Origin: Hypomesus transpacificus
Taxonomy: Eukaryota; Chordata; Actinopteri; Osmeriformes; Osmeridae
Assembly (NCBI RefSeq): GCF_021917145.1
Contig: NC_061063.1
Location: forward strand, 9,411,102-9,475,101
Direction of reading: 5' to 3'
Length of the DNA: 64,000 nucleotides
The notes under the pieces are model-generated. The model was given only the letters and a program-made list of their open reading frames with translations. It ran no database searches and was not told the DNA's origin. The stretch's first letter is position 1; each line of letters begins with the position of its first letter. The position numbers and the translations under genes are program-made. Positions 48,385 through 60,574 of this stretch are shown piece after piece.

Positions 48385-49749
48385 ATTTTCCCCGAAAGTA
48401 GCCTACTAAGCTTTCTACGCTGTAAATCTGAAAAGCAAAATAACACTAGATACAAAAATAAGTGTATTTCTTGTTCAACAATTCGATAACGTTAGGTCTT
48501 CGGCTTTGACATCAAAATTGATCACGCGTTGAAAATTGGAACATGGAGGCTAGCGAAAATTCGCACGTTTTACTACTTCTGTGGCGTGCGTTAGTTAAGA
48601 TGCTGTATATTCCTTGTTTTAAAATAAATACAAATATATTCCCTCGGATCTGCTACTTAATGGTCATTCGACTTGTTTTTGTTTGAAATTGAAACCGCTT
48701 CCCTCTTCTCAGACGCATACCCTGGTAGCTAGATAATTCTAGTTGCAACGAGATCGATTAGTGTGGTCTACCCTGCGAATAAAACGTAGCTAGGCGCCAT
48801 GGCATGTTCTGTTCAGTTCGAACCGAATGCCTCTTAGACAGTGGTAATCACACACAGAGAAATCCTGTCGTCGCAGTTCCGTGGGCAAAGTACAAAAAAT
48901 ACACATATGATAGGCTGGCTATATTATAAAACAAACTAAATGTCATTCTACTCTGTCAACCTGCAGTGCTGTTGAGATGGGTTGACCTTAGCTCGTGGGA
49001 AAAATATATATATGACAGAGAATATAGGTTTGTCCTTACCAAAGGCAGCGCACACCCCATTACAAATTGAAAAATACATGTATTGTAAAAGGCTATACAT
49101 GTTCTTACTCTAAGCATATTACCAAATAGAAATGTATGGCCAACGTCGGTTTTTATCAAACAAGTCCAGTAGAATGCGCAGGAACACTTGCGCCGAAGCT
49201 GCGCAAAAAGTAGCTACTCGAACAGTTCTGTATTGAGCGCATCATCAATGGCAGCAGCAGCAAAAATGAACATGCTATCATTTTCAAATACAATTTGATA
49301 TACATTTCACATTTCAAAGGTCCCTTTTGCGTGGGAACCAGTGTTCTTGCGCAAATCATCTCCAGATCATGCGGTATTACAAGTCGCACGGAATTGTCTT
49401 AAACTGCGCACGAAAAGACTGTTAATCCACCCTCAGCGGCCTTTGACGCACTAATCAAGCAGTGAATCCCCGGTCACAGTTTGGAATTATGGCTGTACTC
49501 TGTTTTGTTTGAAAGCAAGTTATTGCTGTTTTCGCCATCGGAAAGCCACGTGTAGTTTGTTATTGTTTTTCCTCAGGCGAATATTATCCAAAACAAAGCA
49601 AGCGCATTCTGCGTTTCAGCAGTTTGCATCTGTGTAATACGCCAGTCACACGACAAGAAAAAGGCCTTTTCGTTTGAAGTGTGTAGCGAGGTAGCTCCTT
49701 TGTACCTTGCATTCTATGCCCCCAACGAGTTCGTACATAAACAACAATA
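48385..49749. promoter_or_regulatory. Shared head-to-head upstream region of hdgf and prcc
   Basis: The ATGs of hdgf (minus) and prcc (plus) are 1.37 kb apart and point away from each other. The interval has no coding exon and presumably holds both promoters. The same head-to-head arrangement is known in human (recalled). Confidence 0.5.
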
Positions 49750-52465
49750 ATGTCTTTGGTAGCCTACGGGAGCAGTGATGACAGCGATTCAGAGGAAACT
49801 TCAACATCTGGTAGCAAGTCTGCAGGTCTTTTCGCCCTTCTCCCCTCTCCCAAAAAGTCTATATCTGGACCACCAAACAGAGATGCATCAACACACTCCT
49901 CTGCGATAAGGAGCACTTTGTCCAACGACGATGCTGCCGAGAACACACCGGCCCGGTCTCAAACACTGAAAGGAGGGCTGCTTTTTGACTTGCCTAAACC
50001 GAAGAAGCGAACAGAGCCTGTGAAAATCACCATACCACAACTTAATAAAGATGTAAGTTGACCAGTTATTTTGAAGTTTATCTCCATGAATGAAAAGTAG
50101 TTTCAAAATGAGACGACTCAATATCGTGACGATGTTATTGTTTACAGTCAGATTCAGATGAAGACGAACCAGCCAGGAAGAGAGCGGTGCCCCAGGTAAG
50201 AAATGTCTTGTTTACATTTTACAATCTTCTCAATGTCTAAACTTAGTCAACCTTAGACTGAACTGTCTAATTTATTAATCCACATCCCCCCATTGCACCT
50301 CTTTCTGCCTTCCTGGTTAAGGGGTTAGGCCTCTCCTCTCTCTTACCGCAACCTAGAAACATGACCATAAAGGAGACCGGCAGGTCCCTGGTGCCACACA
50401 CCCTCACCAAGCGCCCCGACCCTAAGGCCTCCAAGCCCACCAAGCCCTCCGTCACCCAGGGCCTCTCCAACTCCAGCGCCTCCCCTTCTGCCATTAAGGC
50501 CGCAGCCAAGTCTGCCGCCCTGCAGCTAGCCAAGCAGATGGCCGCGGACGACCAGGAAAGCGACGAGGAACTCTCCCCAGAGAACTACTTCTCCCTGGGG
50601 GACAACTCACTGCCTCTCCCCGCCGTGGATCCCAGCTTGGATCCAGAACCCGGAGCCCCTTCGGCTCTACTACCTAATCCGGCGGCGGCGGAGACCGGAT
50701 CCTTCCAGTCCGACGCTCCCCTGGAGTTTGGGCCGGGCGGCGAGGAGGCATCTGGGAGCGTGTGGGTGGGTCAGCAGCATGCACCGCTACATCCTCAGTA
50801 CCTGGAGCCCTCTGTTGAACCTGCGCCGGAGCCCCTCCCACAGGTAACGGGAGATCAGGAGGTTACTGATGTCTGGGTTTACAGTTCTTCTGTGCAGAAA
50901 CATGCTCCAGTGCAGTGGTTCTCAATCCTGATTCTAATAAATGAGTCATTATCAAGCTCAACAGAAGCCTGATAACAACCCATTCATTTGAATCAGGTGT
51001 TTTGAAGCAGGGAAACGTCTAAAACATGCAGGGCAGGGGGGCCCGAGGACCAGGATTGAGAACCACTGCTCTAGTGGTTATAATGCAACAATAGAGCAGC
51101 ATCTACTCATAATATCTTGTTACCGGGCAGGGTTACTACAATGAGGCATACTACCAGAGCCCTGATCCGTCATTGGCTGAGGCAGACGAGCCTGGCTCCT
51201 CCGGCCTCTTCGATGATGAAGCGGTAAGCCTCGGTCGTTCACTCTCCCAACGCAGCACTACACATGCTGCTTCATGTACACACCGCCGTTGTCATTTTCA
51301 CACTGCCCCAACAAACACCAACAGGTATATCATACCAATTCAACACAACAATTGTATGGCTGTTGGTGTTTGTTTGGCCAGTGTTGAACTGGCCCTTAGC
51401 TGGTTAGCACCAGAGGCTGATGTGTTGCTGTTGTCCCTAGTTCCGGAGGCTGCAGGGGAAGAGGAACAGGGGCAAGGAGGAGGTGAAGTTCCTGGAGATC
51501 AAAGGAGACGACCAGCTGAGTGGCAACCAGCAGTGGATGGCGAAGAGCATCACTGAGGAGAAGCAGGAGCGCAAGTCTTTCAGCAAGGTGAGGGGGGGCG
51601 GGGGACAGGCTCTGGGGGAGAGACACAGGCTTTGGGGTAAAGAGACAGGTTCAGGGGGAAAGAGACAGGCTCGGGGGGAGAGAGACAGGCTTTGGGGGAA
51701 AGAGACAGGTTCAGGGGGAAAGAGACAGGCTCGGGGGGAGAGAGACAGGCTCGGGGGGAGAGAGACAGGTTCAGGGGGAAAGAGACAGGCTCTGGGGGAG
51801 AGAGACAGGTTCAGGGGGAAAGAGACAGGCTCGGGGGGAGAGATTAAAGAGATGAGCATGACCGCTAGGAAGGGTGGGTGTTGTCACCTTCTTACACACC
51901 TACTAACCCTGATTCATCCTCATCCTGGTCATGCTGTGGAGGTCGAGGTGCCTGAATTACTGCAGAAACAAGGATAGCTTTATCACACTGCATTTCTTAA
52001 ACCAAATCCCTGCCTGTGTCTGCTAAGTGTAGTACAGTAGTACCTGATATCTGACCTTTTACCTACCTGCACTTGTGTTGACAGAAAAAAGGAGACCAGC
52101 CCACAGGACAGCAACGCCGCAAGCACCAGATCACATATCTGATCCATCAGGTGGGTGACACACTTCCATCTACAATTCAAACCGTTAATAAAACACTCCA
52201 CAGTCACACCCTGACCCGTGTTTAGGGTTTACGTAACGTTTCATTTTGTAGCAACCATCCCATTTTGCATGTCAAACCGAAACGAACGATGCTTTGACGG
52301 TGCTGAAGAACACGTTGTAGTCCCAGATGTGATGCTTCCCTGAAGCTAATTTCAGACTATCATGTCCTGCTTCCGCAGGCTAAGGAACGGGAGCTGGAAC
52401 TGAAGAACAACTGGGCAGAAAACAAGCTGACCCGTCGGCAAACACAGGCTAAATACGGCTTCTAA
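49750..52465 (+). CDS. prcc: PRCC, proline-rich mitotic-checkpoint/splicing-associated protein
   Basis: Nuclear protein associated with splicing factors and MAD2B; fused to TFE3 in papillary renal carcinoma (family knowledge). Seven exons: 49750-50052, 50148-50195, 50322-50843, 51131-51223, 51441-51587, 52085-52150 and 52379-52465, summing to 1266 bases and 421 residues. It begins MSLVAYGSSDDSDSEE. Diagnostic segments are LFDLPKPKKRTEPVKI, SPSAIKAAAKSAALQLAKQM, ESDEELSPENYFSL, EIKGDDQLSGNQQWMAKSIT and the C-terminus KERELELKNNWAENK...RRQTQAKYGF, nearly identical to human. The N-terminal proline-rich stretch of the human protein is much shorter here. Intron 3 carries a MITE and intron 5 a minisatellite. 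AATAAA near 53815 probably ends the transcript. Confidence 0.96.
50913..51068. mobile_element. hAT-type MITE in prcc intron 3
   Basis: Perfect 18-base inverted ends CAGTGGTTCTCAATCCTG and CAGGATTGAGAACCACTG. Flanking 8-base duplication CTCCAGTG (50905-50912) and CTCTAGTG (51069-51076), one mismatch. CAGTGGTTCTCAA is the classic end of Charlie/hAT MITEs. Confidence 0.9.
51590..51845. repeat. Minisatellite in prcc intron 5
   Basis: About a dozen copies of a 20-base unit of the form GGGGGAAAGAGACAGGTTCA / GGGGGGAGAGAGACAGGCTC, starting directly after the exon 5 donor. Confidence 0.9.
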
Positions 52466-54120
52466 CCCCGGAACTCCTCCTGGCATGCAGAATCCTCCCC
52501 TCCATGATTTAGGATAGCGCAATCCAAAGCAAGAGTCCCTCATCTTTGAGGAAGTACTGTAACCTGGCGACCATAACCTAGCGACAGAAGATCCCTGTCC
52601 TGCCCACTCCATATCTTCCTGGATACCCTCAACATAATACTTCCCTCCTCTTACCCCGTATTGGTTGACCTCAGATTTGTGTTACTTCCAACCTTGTTGA
52701 TTTATACTAGTTTTGGTGGACTGTTTTTGTATCGTGTGGGTCCTGTAGGGAATGCAGAGTCTACACTGTGAATGAGCTGCTCACAGTTGTCACTAAATTG
52801 GCTTTTTTTGGAAATCGTTGTTAGATGCACTTCACCATGTCTGTGGTTTGACCAGGTGAGGAATATATAAATACCCAGCATATTTCACTTGGTGCTGGAC
52901 AAGACATTGGAATTTCCAACTAAAAGTAGTGAACATTTAAATAAAAAGAACATTTGTGCAACCATTCTTTCTTGGGATATCCAGTACATCTTTGATAATG
53001 GTTCAGCTTTTTAACTTCCTACGAAGTTGGACCTGGTACAATTGGTTAATGCTTGTTGGACATCCTTTTTGTAGAATAGAGTGGGCTATGACATCTATAC
53101 AAAGCCAGGAATTTCCCTCCAGACTGATTGAGGTTTAATGAAACCGTGAATAAGGTGTGTGATCCGGAGGAACACTGCCTTTGTCTCTCTGGTTATGGAT
53201 ACCCTGGCTCAGAAAAAGGAATGTGGATTTCCAGGATTTATTTTACATTTACCATCCTCTGGTCGAGACTTTCCAAATGGCTTCTGAGCAACGTATTATA
53301 TTTGGATCTAAATTAGTTCTAGTCTGCTGTTTTGTAAACAAGTGGACATAATCAATGTTGTGTGTCCTTGTTCTGTCACAGACAGAATCTAATCTTAGTA
53401 GGAAGTCAGTTGGCTTCCAACCAGTGTATAGTTATGTGAAACATGACTTCAAAATGGCACCTGTCCAATCCTTGAAGATGGTTGAAGCCCTATAAAAATA
53501 TTTTTAAGTGTTTCAAGGATAGCTTCCTTAAGTGGATGCAATTAAAGCCAGCAGACAACAAAGTCTTAGGATCATGGTGTCACTGACAGCAGCTTCTTAG
53601 ACATCCTTCATTATCTGGTTTCCAGGAGAACTTAAGCGGAGAAACCTACTCGAGATCTTTCGACATAAAACATTTACTAAGTTGATAAGTGTTTTAGATA
53701 TGTAAGAATTTGCAGTGTTATTAGATTGGCAAAAACAAAATACTATCCAAGTAAACTACTCTTGAGTTTTACCCTACACTGTGTATTTGTTTTGTGGGTG
53801 TGATGTTTAAATTGAAATAAAAATGTAATTTCTGCTCTAATCATTAAAAGCTCTTTTGTAATTACTTTTTTACATTGTTACATTACAATTACAGTGTTAC
53901 ACAGACTAAATCTGTAGAAACGGGTTTATTTCTTGGTTTGACAGTTCCACTGGATTTGAAATGAAAATAAATACAAACCTATATTGTAATAAGAATAGAT
54001 TCACATATGCTGTTTATTATGATGTACAGCAAACCCATTTCTGTGTGGAGAAACACAGCTCTGTTGACATTAAAGTGTTGCTAGTTTCAGCAGTCTTTGA
54101 TGGACAGGCAGTAGACAAGA
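52466..54120. other. 3' UTR interval of convergent prcc and mrpl9
   Basis: The two genes are convergent. The plus-strand AATAAA near 53815 serves prcc (3' UTR about 1.35 kb). The TTTATT near 53923 serves mrpl9 on the minus strand. The two signals are only about 110 bases apart. No other feature. Confidence 0.6.
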
Positions 54121-57042
54121 CTACTTGTCTGGTTTGTCTTTGACTTCCTTGTTTGCGTCGGGACCTGCTGCTGTTTCTGACGTGGTGGCTGAAGGCTTGG
54201 GAGCAGCAGGAGCTGCCTCCATTGATGCTGCTGCTGCTGCTGCTGCCTCCGGAGCTGCTGCTGCCTCCGGAGCTGCTGCTGCTGCCTCCGGAGCTGCTGC
54301 TGCTGCCTCCGGAGCTGCTGCTGCCTCCGGAGCTGCTGCTGCTGCCTCCGGAGCTGCTGCTGCTGCCTCCGGAGCTGCTGCTGCTGCCTTCGGAGCTGCT
54401 GCTGCTGCCTCTGGAGCTGCTGCTGCCTCCGGAGCTGCTGCTGCCTCCGGAGCTGCTGCTGCCTCCGGAGCTGCTGCTGCCTCCGGAGCTGCTGCCTCCA
54501 TTGATGCTGCTGCCTCCATTGATGCTGCTGCCTCCGGAGCTGCTGCTGCCTCCGGAGCTGCTGCTGCCTCTGGAGTAGTAGGAGCTGTCTCTGGAGCAGT
54601 AGGAGCTGCCTCTACTGATGCTACTGCCTCTACTGCTGCCTCTGGAGCTGATGCTGCTGCCTCTAGAGATGGTGCTGCTTCCTCTAGAGATGGTGCTGCT
54701 GCCTCTAGAGATGGTGCTGCTGCCTCTGGAGATGGTGCTGCTGCCTCTGGAGCTGATGCTGCTGCCTCTAGAGATGGTGCTGCTGCCTCTAGATATGGTA
54801 CTGCTGCCTCTGGAGATGGTGCTGCTGCCTCTAGAGATGGTGCTGCTGCCTCTAGAGATGGTGCTGCTGCCTCTGGAGCAGTAGGAGCTGCCTCTACTGA
54901 TGCTACTGTCTCTCCGGCTGCCTCTGGTGCCGATGCTGATGCCTCTGGAACTGAACCTGCAAAGGCTTCTGAAACCGCCTTTGCAGCCGCCTCTGGAGCA
55001 GCTGCAACACCTGCCTCTGAAACCGCTGCCACACCTGCCTTTGGAGCAGCTGCAACACCTGCCTCCGAAGCAACCACCACACCTGCCTCTGGTTCCTCTT
55101 CCTGCTGTTTCTGTTGCTTTAACAGAAGTTTAAGCCCTCTGGGGCTGCCTTGAAAGGGCACCACAGACATGGGAATTTGCACAGTGTTTATCCCGTTGAC
55201 CTGTCAAAACAAGAACATTCCAATGAGTTTCACGGCAAACGAACAACTGCTGGAGAGGCCCCTCTCTAGGCACAGGTATTGTCCATTCTCTCCGACAAAA
55301 CACCTCTTTGGGTTGTTCGGTTCTGCGTCAAAATATCGTCTATGGAATAATTGCATTAAGAAAATAATTGTGGAATGCCACGGGCAACACAGAGCCGAAA
55401 AACAATTTGGTCGGGAAGTTGGGTCCGGGGTTTCTCGGTTGGGGAAAAACTATATCCGAACAAGAGCTGTTCGGACCAATCAAATTGTCAGGGCGGGCTT
55501 TATACAATGATGGACAGATGATCAACAGTAACGTAATCCAACCACATCACCAAGGAGCACTTCGGTTGAATTTGTTTTCAACAAACAACATACTACGTTG
55601 TTCTGATTGGCTGTAGGTCTATTCAATTGAGCGAAAAGGGAATTTTTTTCCGGGTTCGGTTGAAACGCCCCATACTCACAGCCCAACGGAGCGGTATCAG
55701 ACTCATATTCTGACTAGAATTATGAGTATGACAGCGTCAGGCTAAGAAAGTATTAGTTTAATGATCTGATCTTACCGTGACCTCGCACCAGTAATCTCCC
55801 AGGTCTTTGATGGGCTCGTCTGGAAGTCTCAGAGCATGAGGAGGGACGACTATACCTTGCTGGAGGGAGAAAGCTGTTAAAGATGAACACTTATCATCGC
55901 TAATCTTTGATCCAGTGAGTTACACATTTTTAAACCAGTCCTACCTTAAGAAATTGCCTGCGGACGATCTCTGAGGTGATCACATAATCAAGAGACATTT
56001 GCTTTGTGATTTTCAACTCCATGTTCTTCAGGAATTCCACGGTCTGCAGACATAGGAGGCAATGTTTCTTAAGGTAGACATGCTAGCCTGCTGTGACTGA
56101 AATCTGTAGCAACATTGAAGGTACAGACATAAATATCTTTACTAACCATTTGCCCAGTGCGTGTTTGAATTCTATCCTCCACTTTCCCCTCCCGTAAAAG
56201 CTGTAATAGAAAATTATTTGATGAATGCTTCTTTAAACAAAAGGCAATTTGCAACTGTTAAGCATTTGAGTTGTACACTCACTCTCAATTCCTCAGAAAA
56301 CATCTCTTTGTTTTCTGGTGATGGGTACACTGCCAAGCCTTCTGCCAAAAGCTTGTTGCGCCCTAAAGATTTCTTGACGATCACCGTGTCTCCTCGACCA
56401 CCGAGCTCTAAATAGCGAACGAAGAATTAAGGGAGTGCATTATGACAAATCATCTTTGAAATAAAAAGAGATTCTTCATGAGAAACACAGGTGTAAGCAA
56501 ACTAACATACTTGCAACAGTCTGTGTAAGAATGAGCTCCATCTTCTCTTTAGGCGCATGTTTGGTGTCCTCCACTACTTTGTAAACACGATGTCGCCGCG
56601 GGTGTAGCCTGGGCGGACGACCCTCTTTGGACAGCGGCACCTGCCACCAACGTTCAACCACAACTGTATTCTGCGAGGGCGAGACGAGAGATGCAGCGTT
56701 AGCTAGCACTAGAATAGCACCGTATCGTTAACTGGTTATGGCTAACTAACTAAAAGCTATTAACCCCGTTTGAGTTTAGTTGGAATATACATTGATAACC
56801 TTTAGATTTACCATACCGTCTACTCAATCTCAATTAAGGGTGGTCCATATTGCTCTCTTGTGTCACCTGGCTGTCACTCATTTTCCTACCGGGTTTTAAA
56901 TCAGACGTTTTAACTGACAAATGTTGCCATCCGATTTACTTTTAAAGCTTACCTTGCATGCCGTTTGTGAAAAACATTGAACATGGGAATGTGATAAATC
57001 CCGCACCAAACCCTGAAGGGCACGTCGGCTGGTACTCCACAT
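54121..57042 (-). CDS. mrpl9: Mitochondrial large ribosomal subunit protein bL9m with long low-complexity tail
   Basis: Component of the mitochondrial 39S subunit. Seven exons: 56953-57042, 56511-56670, 56283-56407, 56147-56200, 55945-56043, 55776-55859 and 54121-55200, closing to 1692 bases and 563 residues, about twice the 267 of human MRPL9. The conserved part is unmistakable: [80 protein letters not shown]. After [18 protein letters not shown] the last exon continues for over 300 residues of [12 protein letters not shown] and SMEAAA repeats. Normally only a few dozen residues follow this point. The N-terminal residues are basic and Ser-rich, as in a mitochondrial presequence. A MITE copy lies in intron 6. 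Confidence 0.93.
54200..55085 (-). repeat. GC-rich coding minisatellite in mrpl9 last exon
   Basis: Short units such as GGAGCTGCTGCTGCCTCC (plus strand) are repeated dozens of times, grading into GGAGATGGTGCTGCTGCC units and diverged copies at the upstream end. All are multiples of three in length, so several frames stay open on both strands; only the minus frame joined to mrpl9 is supported. Confidence 0.9.
55370..55745. mobile_element. Diverged reverse copy of the MITE at 16283
   Basis: CGGGAAGTTGGGTCCGGGGT, CAGGGCGGGCTTTATACAAT and the end ATTCTGACTAGAATTATGAG...GTCAGGCTAA are the reverse complement of matching parts of 16283-16664. The left end is diverged and its limit is approximate. 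It lies in intron 6 of mrpl9. Confidence 0.7.
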
Positions 57043-57878
57043 GGCTAGGTTAATATGCTAACTAGCATACACTTCTTACAGAAGACGTTTCTGTTATACA
57101 AACGCACTACGGTATGAATGCCCGGTTTGATCTAATGCATCTAACCGGCGTGACACTGCTACTGTAAATGATGTTATGGTCCTTACATTATTAACATCTT
57201 GAAAGGTAGCTACCTAAGCTTATCACCCAGGACCAAAAGTAGCAAGCTAGGAAAGCTGTAAGTGTAATCATATGACGTAGTTACTTGCGCGACTCCTGTG
57301 GGGCAGGGATAGGACCCCAAAATGTGTTTATTCTAAAGCCTGACCACAGATCTGAGGATGTGCGTGTGTAACTATGTTATGACTAGCATAACGTTATTTA
57401 CGCTAGTAAAAAACACTCATATCTTGCATCCATCCAGGAAACCTGGATTTTCACAATGTATGCTTCATGTTTTGGCTGCTTGCAATGTTTGGGACTACCT
57501 CGTTGTTATGATCAGTGACCTATGCTCTTTTGTAAAGCTCTCTCTTGGAAGTCGCTTTGGATAAAAGCGTCTGCTAAACGCATAAATGTAAATGTTAACC
57601 GTACTAGGCTATACATATTAGTTAGGTAGAGTTATTATAATTTCCAAATATTTTAGTAGTGTGTCTAATAAATGGCCATTCACTGTGCCATTGTATAAAG
57701 AACAGAAATACCTTAGATGTTAAAGGAAAATCAGTCTACACACACATAAAATCATGGTGAAAAGGAACAAATAAACTCTCTTGCGGTTTGTTTGTTTATT
57801 TAATGGGCAAGATCGAATCTGTACCATTGAGGATCATCAATTTAATCAGTGTCAGTGGTCCAACACCACTGAGGCCTC
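57043..57878. other. mrpl9 upstream region and PI-PLC 3' flank
   Basis: No coding exon. Contains a family 2 SINE at 57448-57594 and a minus-strand AATAAA (TTTATT near 57795) that probably ends the PI-PLC X-domain transcript. Confidence 0.5.
57448..57594 (+). repeat. SINE-like element, family 2
   Basis: Runs from TTTCACAATGTATGCTTCAT to GGATAAAAGCGTCTGCTAAA then CGCATAAATGTAAATG. It is nearly identical to 60428-60574 and to the reverse of part of 19311-19529. Confidence 0.85.
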
Positions 57879-59172
57879 TCAGTTGAAGTCAATGATAATT
57901 TGAAGAAGGAGGGCACCAGGGAAGTCTGTGGTGATGATTCCAAAACGTAAATTCTGCCCCATGCGTGCAGTCAGGTAGTCGTAGATACGGGCGTTGATAC
58001 GCTGGGCGACGGCATTGGGGTAAGCGAAGACCCCGGCTCCGCTGCCGTAGGTGAGGAAGATCTCGGCCTTGTTTCCCACGATAGCCATGTCCAGGTGTTC
58101 CTCAACGCTCTGCCACTTCTCGTTCACGTGCAGGAGGGTGGGCACCTGAGGGAAAACAAGGAGTGAGAATCAAATTCACAATTCAACTTACGTGGTCACC
58201 AACTGTTAAATAGTTTCTTGAATTGCCATTGGGACTATCTTGAAATAGATGAATTGAACTGAATTGAACTGAATCATATTGAACTCAGTTGAACTGAATT
58301 GAACTGTCTTTACCTTCCAGTCGTCCGCGATGTTCAGGGACCCGTAGCGCATTCCCAGGTCTGGTCCGGCAAAGTCCTGCAGGACGATGAGCTTCCCCCG
58401 GGCCTCACCCACCGTGGGCACGAGCCGGCTGTGCCACAGCAGGTCCCAGTGGGCGTAGCGGTGGATGTAGCTCACAACCGGGCCGTAGATATCGTAGGTC
58501 TCGCTGAACTCCTCCTTCAGCCGCATGAGCACCGTCTCGCTGGGGTACTCGGACAGGAACTGGGCCACGTCCTCCAGCACGTGGCCGAAGTGCGCCCGCT
58601 GGTAGGAGACGCCGTGGTGGAGGGTCAGGTTCCCCCGGACGTTGCGGACGCGGATGTCCAGGAAGCGGACGCCGGCCCGGAGCTGGGAGGCCAGGCTCCA
58701 GGACTCGCACTCCGCCAGGGCCCCGCCATACAGCGCCATGGTGTTGTGGGTCCCAGGGAGGGTGACCTCAGATAGCGAGCGGCTATCTGGGATGCCCCCC
58801 ATCCAGGAAGGGTTGAGGAACTCTGGGTTGGCCGTGTCGTCGTAGTCGGGCCTCTGAATGGTGCTGCCAGTGGTGCTAATGACTCTGCGATTGGGTGGAA
58901 TGACAATGAGTTATAGGCAGAAAAAAAGTGTGCCTGGATTGCCCCGGATGGGTGAGCATACCAAGTGGGATGAGGCCTATGTATTTATATATCAAATAAA
59001 ACAGTGTGGTTAATGTTTCACAACATAAATCCCTCAAACTGGTCCCTTCCTCCAGTTTTTCTGTTGCCTGACCTGATTGATTGGACTCCCTTTAAATAAC
59101 TTACCCAGCTAAGACGATGAGTTCCACGAACATCTTCCCAATTTGCAGGGAGGTTCGTTTGGGACTTGTCAT
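57879..59172 (-). CDS. PI-PLC X-domain protein (bacterial-type phosphatidylinositol phosphodiesterase fold)
   Basis: Three coding exons: 59105-59172, 58314-58884 and 57879-58145, summing to 906 bases and 301 residues. The X-box reads VTLPGTHNTMALYGG, containing the first catalytic histidine, and LDIRVRNVRGNLTLHHGVSY, with the second histidine in LHHG. ETVLMRLKEEF and GKLIVLQDFAGPDLGMRYG follow. The second and last exons have no Y, C2 or PH domain, so this belongs to the single-domain PI-PLC X group, which includes bacterial enzymes and vertebrate PLCXD-like proteins. The chosen ATG gives a hydrophobic stretch (MFVELIVLAGVIST) near the N-terminus, perhaps a signal or anchor. The exon extends 5' to about 59201 as UTR; further noncoding exons upstream are likely but not settled. 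Substrate is not predictable. Confidence 0.85.
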
Positions 59173-59201
59173 GTCTGATTCCTCGGTAATGAGAACAGGA
59201 T

Positions 59202-60050
59202 CTATATGTAGAATGTGACAAGAACAGAGACTGAACAACAGGGTTAAAGGGTTAGTACACGCAGACTGTACTGATCAACAGACAACCACTTTGGCAAAAA
59301 TGATAAATAAATACACCCATAACACCACACCGAGGGAAGATGAAAGTGTATTGCAGCTGTTGATCCTATTTCAAAAGAAGTGTTATCTAGAGGGAGGCCT
59401 GGAGATAACATGTACATTTGTACAAGTGAAAGTTAGAGTAGTTTTCCCACCTGGAGATGGGCTCTGAAAAACATAGACAAGATAATATTGTTGACAGTCA
59501 ATCATTACACAAGTCAAGCTGTGGGCTGAGTTCAGTTCAGTACTGTTATCCTCTATATTTCCAGTCCATATTATCTGAAATACCCCAAGGCCTATAAGTG
59601 TAAAGTTAACCTGCACTTTCACAAATTAAAATACTCCTCTAGCCTCAGAAAATAATGTCAGCCAATAAAAAAAAAACATTGGGAACAATTAGGTCAACAT
59701 TCAAGCTTTGGGTGAGCTGGATGTGAACTCCATTCACCCCTGTGAGGAATTTCCATAGCCGGCTTAACATTTCTAATCCCAATGAGAACCAAATCAGGAA
59801 TGAGCAACCTCACCATTACACAGGAGTAAAAACTCACAATGAAGTTACCTGATGTCAAAAGATAGGAGTCTTCAGCCTGACTGACCTGCTGACAAAGGGG
59901 GAGAGAGAGGAGGGAGAGGAGGAGAGAGAGGACAGAGCCTGACTGAGTGAGCCAGCGAGTTAGCCTTGGGTGAAAAGGGGGCATGTTGATGCTGCAGATC
60001 TGGTGGAAAGCCGGGGGGTTCAGCGTCAGAGCGAGAGGGGGTGGGGGGGG
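59202..60050 (-). other. Upstream region of the PI-PLC gene, possible 5' noncoding exons
   Basis: An acceptor precedes the start exon at 59202, so at least one upstream exon exists. Candidate donors are CAG/GTAACTTC near 59848 and CCAG/GTGGGAAA near 59451, the latter ending a possible 13-base exon. No coding sequence is needed from them. Confidence 0.35.
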
Positions 60051-60139
60051 GGGGGAAGCGAGGAGGCAAGTCGGAGGGCGCATGAACTGTCACGCCACTG
60101 TTTCAGTCGGCGCACGAGCACAACAACAAACATGCTCTC

Positions 60140-60230
60140 ACCCCTTGTCTCTCTCTCTCTCCCCCTCTCTCTCTCTCTCTCTCTCTCTCTCGCTCGCTCT
60201 CGCTCTCTCACACACACACATACACACACT
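60140..60230. repeat. CT and CA microsatellites
   Basis: A TCTCTC run of about 60 bases followed by CACACA, forming one compound simple repeat. Confidence 0.9.
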
Positions 60231-60427
60231 GCATGTATGCACACTAACAAATACACACACTACAAATAAATTCAGTGTTATTTTTTTATAACTAACTGTT
60301 TGGAAAACAATACACTGAGGTTACATATTGGTCATTAATCTTTTTATAATAGTTAAGTAGAATGTCTGTGGGATAACATACTTGTTAAGTAATGCTCATT
60401 TGGGTCTTCCCTTTGGCACTTGTTTAG

Positions 60428-60574
60428 TTTTTCACAATGTATGCTTCATGTTTTGGCTGTTTGCAATGTTTGGGACTACCTCGTTGTTATGATCAGTGAC
60501 CTATGCTCTTTTGTAAAAATCTCTCTTGGAAGTTGCTTTGGATAAAAGCGTCTGCTAAATGCATAAACGTAAAT
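60428..60574 (+). repeat. SINE-like element, family 2
   Basis: Same start (TTTTCACAATGTATGCTTCA) and tail (GATAAAAGCGTCTGCTAAAT) as the copy at 57448, with few differences. Confidence 0.85.

Noticed and set aside
51437-51977. Open frames on both strands across the prcc intron 5 minisatellite
   Set aside because: They are made by the 20-base repeat and begin inside exon 5 or intron 5.
54125-55153. Long plus-strand frames rich in Ala/Ser/Gly and Leu opposite mrpl9
   Set aside because: They arise because the three-base-period repeat has no stops in several frames. Only the minus frame joins conserved mrpl9 exons.
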